From NCBI GenBank assembly GCA_045628865.1, contig JAZQQB010000039.1, forward strand, positions 1 through 14,056: DNA of 14,056 nt, read 5' to 3'. Made by a program: the position numbers and the translations under genes. Shown here in pieces: positions 7,390 to 13,534 of this stretch. Every line of letters starts with the position of its first letter. Positions within the stretch are counted from its first letter, which is position 1. Below the pieces are notes generated by a model that was given only the letters and a program-made list of their open reading frames with translations, ran no database searches and had not been told where the DNA came from. The DNA is from JAZQQB01 sp045628865 (GTDB lineage Bacteria; Bacillota; Clostridia; Lachnospirales; Lachnospiraceae).

Positions 7390-9294
7390 TTACTGAGTTT
7401 CATATTCTACAATTTCTTCCGTATATTTACGCTCCATATCATGCAGCTTCTTCCGGTTTTCAACACTTTCAAAAATAATAGAAAAATCATAATCCTCCGG
7501 ATATAATTCTGTAGCTGCTACATGAAGCTTTACACGCTTATGATTAATATAGATTTTTTTATTTGGTAGCTGTACACGAAGCACACCCATTTCGTTGATT
7601 GGTTCACAGACTATTGCTATTTTTTTATCGGGATAAATCATCACACTATCCCCAACGTTGTATTTAGTTGCAAGCGACGTGTCTTTTTTTACTGTTTTCT
7701 TTTTTAGGATTTTCTTACCTTTTTCTTTTACAAGTTCCTGTTCTTTGTTATGGAATTCATAACTCGAAATGGCTTCTTCGCCATAAGCAGCCTTGATGGC
7801 TACACGAAGCATTTCATTTGGCATTCCCAGTCTGTCCGCAATATAAAAGGCGCAGCTCTCTCCCGCCTCTCCGATCACCATCTGATAGGTTGGGCGAAGG
7901 GTTTCCTTGTCAAAGGTCATTCTAGCATTCACAATATGCTCTGTACTGGATGCATATTCCTTTACATCAGGATAGTGCGTGGTGACCAAAAATAGTGCAC
8001 CGCTTTTTCGAAGTTCCTCTAAAATGGCAATAGCAATTCCCATACCCTCAGTTGGGTCTGTTCCTGATCCAAGCTCATCCATGATTACAAAGCTGTTTTC
8101 ATTCACTTCTTTTAAAACAGATAACACATTTGTGATATGTGCTGAAAATGTGGATAGATTCTCTGAAATATTCTGTCCATCTCCAATATCACACAAATAA
8201 GCAGCATTCATACAGATATCTGCCTCCTTGCAGGTAACATGTAACCCACACTGAGCCATCATACTATTCAGCATAACGGTTTTTATGGCTACTGTTTTTC
8301 CACCTGTGTTCGGTCCCGTGATCACGATTCCCTGAATATCACCACCAATCTCAAACTGAAGCGGAATGGCAATATTTTTATCCATCAATGGATGCCATCC
8401 ACTCACTAGCTTTATCCTTCGTTCTGTATTGATGGATGGTTCTATGGCTCCTAGATCAAAGCTTAGCTTCCCCTTTGAAAAAATAAAATCAAGTCTCTCC
8501 AACATTGCAATATTTTCAAAAATCTGGTCAGCCTCCGCTGAAACCATGGCGCTTAGGGTATACAGAATGCGATATACCTCATTTTCCTCGCTGATTTTTA
8601 AAAGAGTCAGCTCCTCATAATATTTTGCACAGGCAGTTGGTTCCATAAAAAGTGTACTTCCTGTACTGGACTTATCAATCACACTTCCCGAAATTTTTAG
8701 CTTGTGCTCCTTTTTTACAGGAATACAGATCCTGCCATTTCGGATGGTACAAAAATGATCTGCCATACAATCCTTATAATTGCGCATCACCTGCTCAGCC
8801 TTCAATCGCATCTCGGTATTACATTTTTCAATCTGAGTTCTCAACTGACCAAGCTCCTTGGAGGCGAAATCATCCACACCTCCATTACGAATCTGTCTGC
8901 TGATCTCATCTCCCAATTCCTCATTGCCTTCAAAATTCTCATCATAATAAGCCAGGGAATTCTCATAGGCCTTACCACGTTTCAAATAGTCTTTCAATCG
9001 CCTAATGGCAACTAAAATCTTCTCCACTCTTTCTAGCTGGTAAGGACTAAGACAGTCACCTTTTTTTGCTGCCTCCAGGATATCCTTGATCTCTGCAACA
9101 TTTTGAAGAGGAGGATTTCCACTTTTTTCAATCATTTCTCTAGCATCTGTGGTATCTCTTAACTGTTTTCTTAATTCAGTCTCATTTAAAATGATACCTG
9201 CCTCATCAATTTTTTCTTTTGCCCAGTCGGTAACGGCAAGCTCTTTCCATATTTCTTTTATTTTATTTAATTCAATCTGATTCTCAATATTCAT
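7390..9294 (-). CDS. MutS2-like ATPase without the Smr nuclease domain
   Basis: This 634-residue protein belongs to the MutS2 branch of the MutS superfamily. In bacteria MutS2 acts on branched DNA or on collided ribosomes rather than in mismatch repair. The N-terminal half carries the MutS2-type helical core and clamp; the C-terminal half is the ABC-type ATPase. Walker A GPNTGGKT is near residues 327-334, STFSAHITN near 381-389, Walker B IMDELGSGTDP near 404-414, and the switch His in TTHYPD near 440. A KOW-like segment (YNVGDSVMI to INHKRVKL) lies near 545-590. The usual MutS2 of about 785 residues ends in an Smr domain; here the protein stops soon after the KOW-like part. The ATG at 9294 has GAGG eight bases upstream; an ATG at 9315 would add seven residues. 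A structured leader with two terminators lies upstream. Confidence 0.88.
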   Translation of the reverse strand: MNIENQIELNKIKEIWKELAVTDWAKEKIDEAGIILNETELRKQLRDTTDAREMIEKSGNPPLQNVAEIKDILEAAKKGDCLSPYQLERVEKILVAIRRLKDYLKRGKAYENSLAYYDENFEGNEELGDEISRQIRNGGVDDFASKELGQLRTQIEKCNTEMRLKAEQVMRNYKDCMADHFCTIRNGRICIPVKKEHKLKISGSVIDKSSTGSTLFMEPTACAKYYEELTLLKISEENEVYRILYTLSAMVSAEADQIFENIAMLERLDFIFSKGKLSFDLGAIEPSINTERRIKLVSGWHPLMDKNIAIPLQFEIGGDIQGIVITGPNTGGKTVAIKTVMLNSMMAQCGLHVTCKEADICMNAAYLCDIGDGQNISENLSTFSAHITNVLSVLKEVNENSFVIMDELGSGTDPTEGMGIAIAILEELRKSGALFLVTTHYPDVKEYASSTEHIVNARMTFDKETLRPTYQMVIGEAGESCAFYIADRLGMPNEMLRVAIKAAYGEEAISSYEFHNKEQELVKEKGKKILKKKTVKKDTSLATKYNVGDSVMIYPDKKIAIVCEPINEMGVLRVQLPNKKIYINHKRVKLHVAATELYPEDYDFSIIFESVENRKKLHDMERKYTEEIVEYETQ

Positions 9295-9352
9295 TTCTTT
9301 TACCTCGTCGATCATTTTTCTTTCTCACCAAACAATCAACTGAAAACAAAAA

Positions 9353-9388
9353 GACCATAATACCCCTTTACAAAAGGATATTATGGTC
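9353..9388 (-). terminator. Intrinsic terminator just upstream of the MutS2-like gene
   Basis: GACCATAATA at 9353-9362 pairs perfectly with TATTATGGTC at 9379-9388, and CCTTT/AAAGG extends the stem inside. On the minus strand it is followed by TTTTTGTTTT. It lies about 60 nt before the MutS2-like start codon, so transcripts coming from the 9775 promoter would have to pass through it. Confidence 0.85.
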
Positions 9389-9409
9389 CCATTCATCTAT
9401 GATTCTAAC

Positions 9410-9438
9410 AAAAAAAGCACGACCATACAGTCATGCTT
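9410..9438 (-). terminator. First of two tandem terminators in the MutS2-like leader
   Basis: On the minus strand AAGCATGAC and GTCGTGCTT (plus-strand 9430-9438 and 9415-9423) form a 9-bp stem with one G-U pair and a 6-nt loop, followed directly by seven T. An outer 9-bp inverted repeat, TCTATGATT at 9396-9404 and AATCATAGA at 9443-9451, encloses it. Confidence 0.7.
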
Positions 9439-9636
9439 AACCAATCATAGAATATCCACATCCACAGATTCATCCGTTTCGCACATAGAAAAATTCTGTA
9501 CCAAGAACAAATCCTTGCAGAAATATAAATACCACAAAATAAAGCAATTGTAAGGTGAAAGCGTTGGACAAAACTCCAACATATGGGCAGACTCCTAGCG
9601 TGGTTTTAACACACCAAAACGGCCCTGCAAATTCAA

Positions 9637-9666
9637 TTATGCATTTTTTCCCATTACAATTAACAT
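9637..9666 (-). CDS. Possible nine-residue leader peptide in the MutS2-like leader
   Basis: ATG at 9666 is preceded by GAGG at six-base spacing and opens a nine-codon frame, MLIVMGKNA, ending in TAA. Its codons overlap the 5' arm of the long-range stem (9654-9661), so a translating ribosome would open that stem. Such short frames arise by chance; only the well-placed ribosome binding site and the overlap support it. Confidence 0.3.
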   Translation of the reverse strand: MLIVMGKNA

Positions 9667-9746
9667 AAATTACCTCAACTTTAAAAATATAGATCAAGAA
9701 ATCTTATCCCAATCAAGCGCAGGATTTTCATCTTGTTCACATGATG

Positions 9747-9775
9747 AAATTAACATAGATTATTTTATCTGTCAA
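9747..9775 (-). promoter_or_regulatory. Sigma-A-type promoter for the MutS2-like leader/ncRNA
   Basis: On the minus strand TTGACA (9775-9770) is followed, after 17 bases, by TAATTT (9752-9747), which is preceded by an extended -10 TG. Transcription would start near 9740. It lies just after the chemoreceptor terminator, so it opens a new transcription unit. Confidence 0.7.
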
Positions 9776-9802
9776 TCATTTTTTTCACACAATTCCAGGC
9801 AC

Positions 9803-9835
9803 AAAAAATCCCTCATTCAACACGAGGGATTTTTT
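9803..9835 (-). terminator. Intrinsic terminator downstream of the chemoreceptor gene
   Basis: AAAAAATCCCTC (9803-9814) and GAGGGATTTTTT (9824-9835) form a 12-bp stem with a 9-nt loop. The A/T ends give a T tract on either strand. It is about 130 nt past the chemoreceptor stop; the DNA between shows no gene. Confidence 0.85.
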
Positions 9836-9963
9836 CCTACACAAAGTATACAAATCACGTATTCAGAACCCCATTCGCAAAACCGCTGTTACACAGCTTT
9901 CCTTTTGCTCATGTGGTTATCTCGCCATATATTTTATCAATCACTGATATCATTCTTCACTTT

Positions 9964-11382
9964 TTACGCCAATGCCTGCATCTGTTTTGAGATACTATCC
10001 ACAGCATCTGCATTTCTCTCTTCTAAGTTCATAGCTTCATTGGTAAGCGCTGTTACCTGTTCCGTTACCGCTGAAATGGTCTGAACAGAATCTACGATAC
10101 CACGATTTGCTTCAGAAAGTGCCTGCATAAAGCCCATGAACGAATCCACCTTTTCCTGGACACTAATGGAATTGTCCTGGATAGAAGAGAAAATATCTGA
10201 AGTTTTCATAGTCTGTTCCTTTTCTTGTAGGATCACTTCATTCATCTCTTCAATGGATGAAACCAATTCATTCAAAGAATCCACCGCATTCACAATCAAT
10301 TCTGTAATATCATCTGTTGCAACTTTTGTTTTATTAGACATTTCAGAAATTTCCTGAGCTACCACTGCAAATCCTCGTCCAACTTCTCCTGCATGAGCTG
10401 CCTCAACGTTGGCATTAAGTGCCATGATATTGGTTTGGAAAGCAATATTTTCAATCATCTTAGTAATGGTACTCATTGCCTCGATTTTATCCTTTAACTG
10501 TTCAAGATCCATGGAAACCTTGGAGCTAATCTCAACCGACTTATCCGCCTGATTCACAAGATTCGTTACATCCTGATTTCCTTCTTTTACAGCATCTATT
10601 GTAGTATTCATATTATCTGAAATATGTCCCGCTGTTTCCTGCACATAATCAATCTTATTCTGAATCTCCTCTGTCTGGGTGATCTGATTTTGAATTGCTT
10701 CTGCTGTATTGGTAACACCGCTATTGATCTCTGTCATAGCTCTTTTCACTGTCATCGAAGAATCATTTAACTGATCCAGTTCCCCATTAATATTTTTAAT
10801 AGACATGTTCACCTTCTCAGCGACAGATTGAATCTGGTTGATTTTCTCGGAATTGTTCTGAATGGAAATCTTTGTCACACGACAAACACCGTACAAAAAT
10901 ACCACAATTCCTAAAAATTCCATCAAAAGCACGGAACTGTTAATCGGTGCTCCAGAATGAAGATGTTTTAATTTGAAGCAGATCACTGCAATATCACAAG
11001 CACTGATCAGGCCAAAGGTTCCAGCCATGGCCAGGATCAATTTATAATCATAATACAAAACAAAAAGTACAACAATAGGAAATGCCATAACAAAAGCTAC
11101 GTCAGTCTGTGCGCCTAATGTTCCAATAGCATATACCACTGCGAAACAGATAAACGCCACATATTTTAGTTTGTCTGGAGACTTTCTATATACAACAGGT
11201 AAAATAAAAAAGGTTGATATCGCCGCAACTTCAAATGTAGCGAAATATGCTATCGACGAATTTCCTGCTGCATAATCAGAAATATAACCAAAAATCAGTG
11301 CCACATTGATAATCTCAATGATGATCAAGGCTACCCTATTTACCAATGCATCTCCTTTTAACTCCACTTTTCTGTTTTCCAT
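9964..11382 (-). CDS. Methyl-accepting chemotaxis protein with six N-terminal membrane helices
   Basis: This 472-residue receptor would control the CheA/CheW chemotaxis complex. Six hydrophobic segments lie near residues 17-37, 43-65, 72-90, 94-112, 114-135 and 148-168. The loops are too short for a periplasmic ligand domain, so sensing probably occurs in or near the membrane. No HAMP domain is visible. The remaining ~300 residues are a coiled-coil signalling domain. Its hairpin tip, near 310-350, has the conserved core NIAFQTNIMALNANVEAA, HAGEVGRGFAVVA and EISEMS. No CheR/CheB tethering pentapeptide is seen at the C-terminus, which ends ISKQMQALA. ATG at 11382 has AGGAGG six bases upstream; an in-frame TTG one codon earlier is not needed. 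The gene has its own promoter, a structured leader and a terminator. Its presence suggests a motile host. Confidence 0.93.
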   Translation of the reverse strand: MENRKVELKGDALVNRVALIIIEIINVALIFGYISDYAAGNSSIAYFATFEVAAISTFFILPVVYRKSPDKLKYVAFICFAVVYAIGTLGAQTDVAFVMAFPIVVLFVLYYDYKLILAMAGTFGLISACDIAVICFKLKHLHSGAPINSSVLLMEFLGIVVFLYGVCRVTKISIQNNSEKINQIQSVAEKVNMSIKNINGELDQLNDSSMTVKRAMTEINSGVTNTAEAIQNQITQTEEIQNKIDYVQETAGHISDNMNTTIDAVKEGNQDVTNLVNQADKSVEISSKVSMDLEQLKDKIEAMSTITKMIENIAFQTNIMALNANVEAAHAGEVGRGFAVVAQEISEMSNKTKVATDDITELIVNAVDSLNELVSSIEEMNEVILQEKEQTMKTSDIFSSIQDNSISVQEKVDSFMGFMQALSEANRGIVDSVQTISAVTEQVTALTNEAMNLEERNADAVDSISKQMQALA

Positions 11383-11444
11383 CAAATACCTCCTATATGG
11401 AGCTTCTCCATATGTGAGAAGCTTCTGAATCTATGAAGAAGCTT
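11382..11444 (-). promoter_or_regulatory. Switch-like hairpins at the chemoreceptor ribosome binding site
   Basis: Three 8-bp stems can form on the minus strand: C (11395-11402 with 11406-11413, ATATGGAG/CTCCATAT), B (11401-11408 with 11416-11423, AGCTTCTC/GAGAAGCT) and A (11419-11426 with 11437-11444, AAGCTTCT/AGAAGCTT). B overlaps an arm of both A and C, so A+C and B are alternatives. C ends directly at the AGGAGG site, and its CTCC can otherwise pair with GGAG of that site. A nine-codon frame, MEKLHIGGI (11411-11382), ends in TGATG overlapping the chemoreceptor start. Pairings are seen; switching is inferred. Confidence 0.5.
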
Positions 11445-11591
11445 TCACGCAGCTATTGCAGCCCCGTTCTCTTTACTCTTCTTTGTAGTCTAGAAAGTTG
11501 CAATAGTGAGTTGCACCTCCAATTCGAGTCTAGAGCTTCAAGAAAAACAATGCGCAATATATTGTCGCACTATTATCAATAATATATCTAT
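11445..11591 (-). promoter_or_regulatory. Upstream part of the chemoreceptor leader RNA
   Basis: CTATTGCA (11453-11460) and TGCAATAG (11499-11506) form an 8-bp long-range stem. The palindrome TCTAGA occurs twice, near 11490 and 11531, each within AGTCTAGA, so the two copies could pair around an inner AGGTGCAA/TTGCAACT hairpin. These stems share bases and could be alternatives. I see no cyclic di-GMP riboswitch core or other known aptamer. The DNA from 11622 to 11701 holds no gene I can support. Confidence 0.35.
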
Positions 11592-11621
11592 ATTGTACAC
11601 TTTTTACTATCAATTTGTCAA
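11592..11621 (-). promoter_or_regulatory. Sigma-A-type promoter of the chemoreceptor gene
   Basis: TTGACA (11621-11616) and TACAAT (11597-11592) lie 18 bases apart on the minus strand. Transcription from about 11585 would give a 5' leader of roughly 200 nt before the chemoreceptor ATG. Confidence 0.7.
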
Positions 11622-11701
11622 CATTTAATCAATATACAGAAAATGCGTCCAATTCAACACAAAACAATAATCCGTTCCCCTATCTATTTCCACATCCTGC
11701 A

Positions 11702-12062
11702 CTATTCTTCCTTTGATACATACACTATGATTGCAGTCTGAATCTCCTCTAAACACCTTTTGAAAGCATATCCTACAAAATTCTTACTCTGTAATACACT
11801 TTCTGACACCTCATAGCCTCTATGAAACGGTGGACAAGGATTCACAAGTACATGCTCCTTGCAAAGGTTCAAAAGTAGTCAAAGTTCTCACGCTGGTATC
11901 TGGGAAAAAAGTCACATATCGTTTTCCTTTTTTTGTATCCTTATACTCCTCTAAATGATCTGCAATTTCAAAGATCTGTAGAATTTCCTCTTTCGTTAAA
12001 TCTGATACTTTTAGTAAACTCCTCAAGCTTATTTTCCTCCCTCTCATTTTATTAAAAAACAC
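11702..12062 (-). pseudogene. Aspartate/ornithine carbamoyltransferase-family pseudogene (internal deletion and frameshift)
   Basis: The first frame (12062 to about 11875) encodes a carbamoyltransferase N-terminus: LRSLLKVSDLTKEEIL followed by the carbamoyl-phosphate-binding region FFPDTSVRTLTTFE. It then runs into nonsense and stops at 11820. A second frame from about 11870 to the TAG at 11702-11704 reads LVNPCPPFHRGYEVSE followed by FVGYAFKRCLEEIQTAI. This resembles the C-terminal HCLP..HRG-EV region of the same family. About 110 residues of a normal ~300 survive, so the middle of the gene, including most of the active site, is gone. The native start may be TTG at 12026, which has GGGAGG nine bases upstream. 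Which amine substrate the ancestor used is unclear. Confidence 0.75.
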
Positions 12063-12278
12063 TGATTATTTTATCATTTCACTAATGATACAGTATTTCC
12101 CATATTTTCAAAAGTGCCCTTATAGTCAACATTTTATGTGAACTATATTATTTTAATAAACGGTTTTTCGTACATTTACAAACGTTGTATCATAATGCTA
12201 ATAAACAACTAAAACTTAACGTTCACGAAAAAACAAATGTCTGCGATCCAGTCGCTTGTTTTCCTGCCTCGCAATAGA

Positions 12279-12315
12279 AAACCATGTGAAAAGCTTACAG
12301 CCTTCCACATGGTTT
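12279..12315 (-). terminator. Intrinsic terminator of the CD3324-like gene
   Basis: AAACCATGTG (12279-12288) pairs perfectly with CACATGGTTT (12306-12315). On the minus strand the stem is followed by TTTTCTATT. It lies about 35 nt after the CD3324-like stop codon. The DNA from 12063 to 12278 shows no gene; it holds an AT-rich stretch with the small inverted repeat ATCATT/AATGAT at 12073-12089. Confidence 0.75.
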
Positions 12316-12348
12316 ATCAATGTCTTTGTAATATAATTTCATCATTTT

Positions 12349-12627
12349 TTACGAAGCAATATCCTGCTTTCTTATATTCCGAATAATCCTCTGAACACTC
12401 TTTTCCGATAAAGCATATTCCATCGCAAGTTCCATGGTAGTAACACCTTGTTCATGCTTATGAAAAATCTGCTCATTTCTGTCTGAAAGAAACTGCTTTG
12501 TATCCGTCATACTTCCCCAAAGTTTTTTCTCCATGGTTGGAATATAGATTGCCTGTCCATTTACATATTTCTGAATTGCTTCAATCAATTCCTTTGGCAG
12601 AATATCTTCTGCTCTTACATAGCTCAT
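12349..12627 (-). CDS. CD3324-family small helix-turn-helix protein
   Basis: This 92-residue protein resembles the CD3324 family common in Clostridia and distantly related to Mor-type phage activators. The N-terminal part (residues about 1-40) has the family pattern YVRAEDILPKELIEAIQKYV and IYIP. A C-terminal helix-turn-helix lies near 60-88, with GVTTMELAMEYALSEKSVQRII as the bihelical unit. It probably binds DNA; targets and signal are unknown. AGGAGG lies eight bases before the ATG. It is monocistronic, with its own promoter candidate, an attenuator-like leader and a terminator. Confidence 0.82.
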   Translation of the reverse strand: MSYVRAEDILPKELIEAIQKYVNGQAIYIPTMEKKLWGSMTDTKQFLSDRNEQIFHKHEQGVTTMELAMEYALSEKSVQRIIRNIRKQDIAS

Positions 12628-12661
12628 TATTAAATCCTCCTATCAAAAAGAAAAGATTCAT

Positions 12662-12704
12662 CTGAGCTTAACTATTCCTTTATTTTAAGCTCAGACTACT
12701 GAGC
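12662..12704 (-). promoter_or_regulatory. Alternative hairpins in the CD3324-like leader
   Basis: GCTCAG (12689-12694) pairs with CTGAGC (12699-12704) around a 4-nt loop, and CTGAGCTTA (12662-12670) pairs with TAAGCTCAG (12686-12694) over 9 bp. The middle segment is shared, so only one hairpin can form at a time. No T tract follows either, so any control would act on translation or stability. Both hairpins lie upstream of the AGGAGG site. Confidence 0.45.
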
Positions 12705-12725
12705 AATAACATATCTTTTTTTCAT
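12696..12725 (-). CDS. Possible nine-residue leader peptide before the CD3324-like gene
   Basis: ATG at 12725 is preceded by AAAGGGG at about nine-base spacing and opens the frame MKKRYVIAQ, ending in TAG. Its last codons lie in the first arm of the GCTCAG/CTGAGC hairpin, so a ribosome here would favour the alternative hairpin. Very short, and could be chance. Confidence 0.3.
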   Translation of the reverse strand: MKKRYVIAQ

Positions 12726-12774
12726 ATAAAAGTACCCCTTTCTTTTGAAACAATTCTTTGCATACCTGTTTTGT

Positions 12775-12803
12775 ATACTACATCATTCCCTGGATGAATG
12801 CAA
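12775..12803 (-). promoter_or_regulatory. Promoter candidate for the CD3324-like gene
   Basis: On the minus strand TTGCAT (12803-12798) and TAGTAT (12780-12775) are 17 bases apart. Transcription would start near 12768 and give a leader of about 140 nt holding the mini-ORF and the two alternative hairpins. Confidence 0.4.
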
Positions 12804-12904
12804 CCTCATTTTTATTTAGAATCAAACATGTTCCAACAACAAAAGCAACGCTATTCATGTCCTCATCAGCTACCACCAATACTGTGGTTAAAAAGTAATT
12901 CCCT
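12778..12904 (-). pseudogene. Possible remnant of an unidentified gene
   Basis: Directly after the flavodoxin stop codon a minus-strand frame without a proper start reads GNYFLTTVLVVADEDMNSVA, then a hydrophobic stretch and LNKNEVAFIQGMM, ending in TAG at 12778-12780. The composition looks protein-like, and there is no ribosome binding site at its only internal ATG. It could be the 3' end of a decayed gene or a chance open frame. I do not recognise the family. Confidence 0.25.
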
Positions 12905-12907
12905 TTT

Positions 12908-13444
12908 TTATGAGGCTGATACTCCCTTCACATAGGAAATCAATAGCTTGGCATATTCCTTTGAAAAAATATCATAGGATTTACTGATTGCCAAAGCCAT
13001 ACCCTCCTCGTTACTGTCCTTATCCTGTTTTTTACTAAGAACCTTTGCCATAAGTTTCATCAGAGTTTTATCTGCAAAGCCCATGGACTCGTAGCAAATT
13101 CCGCCTTGCATATAAAAATGCGGAAGTTTTTCTCTTTCTTCTATAGATAAGTTCTGATTCCATACTTCCTCTATTTTATCCACTACCTCATTTGGTGTTG
13201 CACCTGTTGCATACAACACAAACATTTTTGCATTACTGTTTGCAAACATTTCTTTTACCTTTGACAAACCATTCACGCGTCCTGCATATAGTCCACCGCC
13301 ATAAATAACCACATCATACTCCGACATTTTCCGGCTGGATAGATTCTTGTATGTAACCAAGTCTCCTTCTAATTCCCTCGCAATAACTTCCCCATATCTT
13401 TTGGCAAAGCCTGTTTTGCTTTTATATCCTACTAAGATTTTCAT
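12908..13444 (-). CDS. Flavodoxin-domain protein
   Basis: This 178-residue cytoplasmic protein has a flavodoxin-like fold that should bind FMN for electron transfer. The phosphate-binding loop YKSKTGFAKRY is near residues 7-17, and the second flavin loop, YGGGLYAGRVNG, is near 48-59. The C-terminal third (about 130-178) is Lys-rich and helical and is not part of a minimal flavodoxin; similar extensions occur in proteins annotated as HemG-like or flavodoxin_5. No cysteine cluster for an iron-sulphur centre is visible. AGGAGG lies about eleven bases before the ATG. A palindrome near 13480-13497 lies between the promoter -35 and the start codon, suggesting repressor or activator control. It is about 90 nt downstream of the ADP-ribosylglycohydrolase gene and probably has its own promoter. 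Confidence 0.87.
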   Translation of the reverse strand: MKILVGYKSKTGFAKRYGEVIARELEGDLVTYKNLSSRKMSEYDVVIYGGGLYAGRVNGLSKVKEMFANSNAKMFVLYATGATPNEVVDKIEEVWNQNLSIEEREKLPHFYMQGGICYESMGFADKTLMKLMAKVLSKKQDKDSNEEGMALAISKSYDIFSKEYAKLLISYVKGVSAS

Positions 13445-13479
13445 ATCACATCTTTCCTCCTCTTATTTTATTCTGCCAG

Positions 13480-13508
13480 AAGGTAACATATTACCTTTAA
13501 AATGTCAA
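13480..13508 (-). promoter_or_regulatory. Promoter -35 and palindromic operator candidate of the flavodoxin gene
   Basis: AAGGTAACATATTACCTT (13480-13497) is a perfect palindrome with 7-bp arms and a 4-bp centre. On the minus strand a TTGACA (13508-13503) lies just upstream, so the palindrome falls where the spacer and -10 would be. No good -10 hexamer is visible, which fits a promoter that needs an activator or is covered by a repressor. Confidence 0.45.
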
Positions 13509-13534
13509 TAAAATAAAAGGCACCGGTCGAGTAA

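Larger units (their letters stand above)
9353..9740 (-). ncRNA. Candidate structured leader RNA or small RNA of about 390 nt, family unknown
   Basis: A strong promoter (9747-9775) and two tandem terminators (9410-9438 and 9353-9388) bracket this gene-poor stretch on the minus strand. Inside, AATTGTAA at 9546-9553 pairs perfectly with TTACAATT at 9654-9661 over about 100 nt. Within that domain are a GTTGGA/TCCAAC hairpin (9563-9580), a GTTTT/AAAAC hairpin near 9602-9620, and GGGC/GCCC complementarity. The arrangement is that of a closed multi-stem domain followed by terminators, as in riboswitches and attenuators, or a stand-alone RNA. I compared it by eye with the common riboswitch consensuses I know and found no match. 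A 75-codon frame starting with TTG at 9697 overlaps it but has no ribosome binding site, so I do not call it a gene. Confidence 0.5.

Noticed and set aside
7750..9015. Plus-strand open frames opposite the MutS2-like gene
   Set aside because: All lie within a clearly coding minus-strand gene with intact ATPase motifs; the opposite frames show no motif or start signal.
9353..9451. Insertion-sequence ends or a MITE suggested by the nested inverted repeats
   Set aside because: The repeats are followed by T tracts on the minus strand and fit terminators better; no flanking target-site duplication was found.
9470..9697. A 75-codon minus-strand open frame with a hydrophobic C-terminal half
   Set aside because: It begins at TTG with no ribosome binding site, lies within the structured leader between promoter and terminators, and resembles no family I know. 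Treated as a chance frame in an RNA-coding region.
11385..11591. Cyclic di-GMP riboswitch before the chemoreceptor
   Set aside because: Expected from function, but the conserved GCAAA-type core and tetraloop-receptor pattern are absent.
12073..12089. ATCATT/AATGAT inverted repeat as an ArgR box for the carbamoyltransferase pseudogene
   Set aside because: It does not fit the known ARG box consensus, and the gene it would control is broken.
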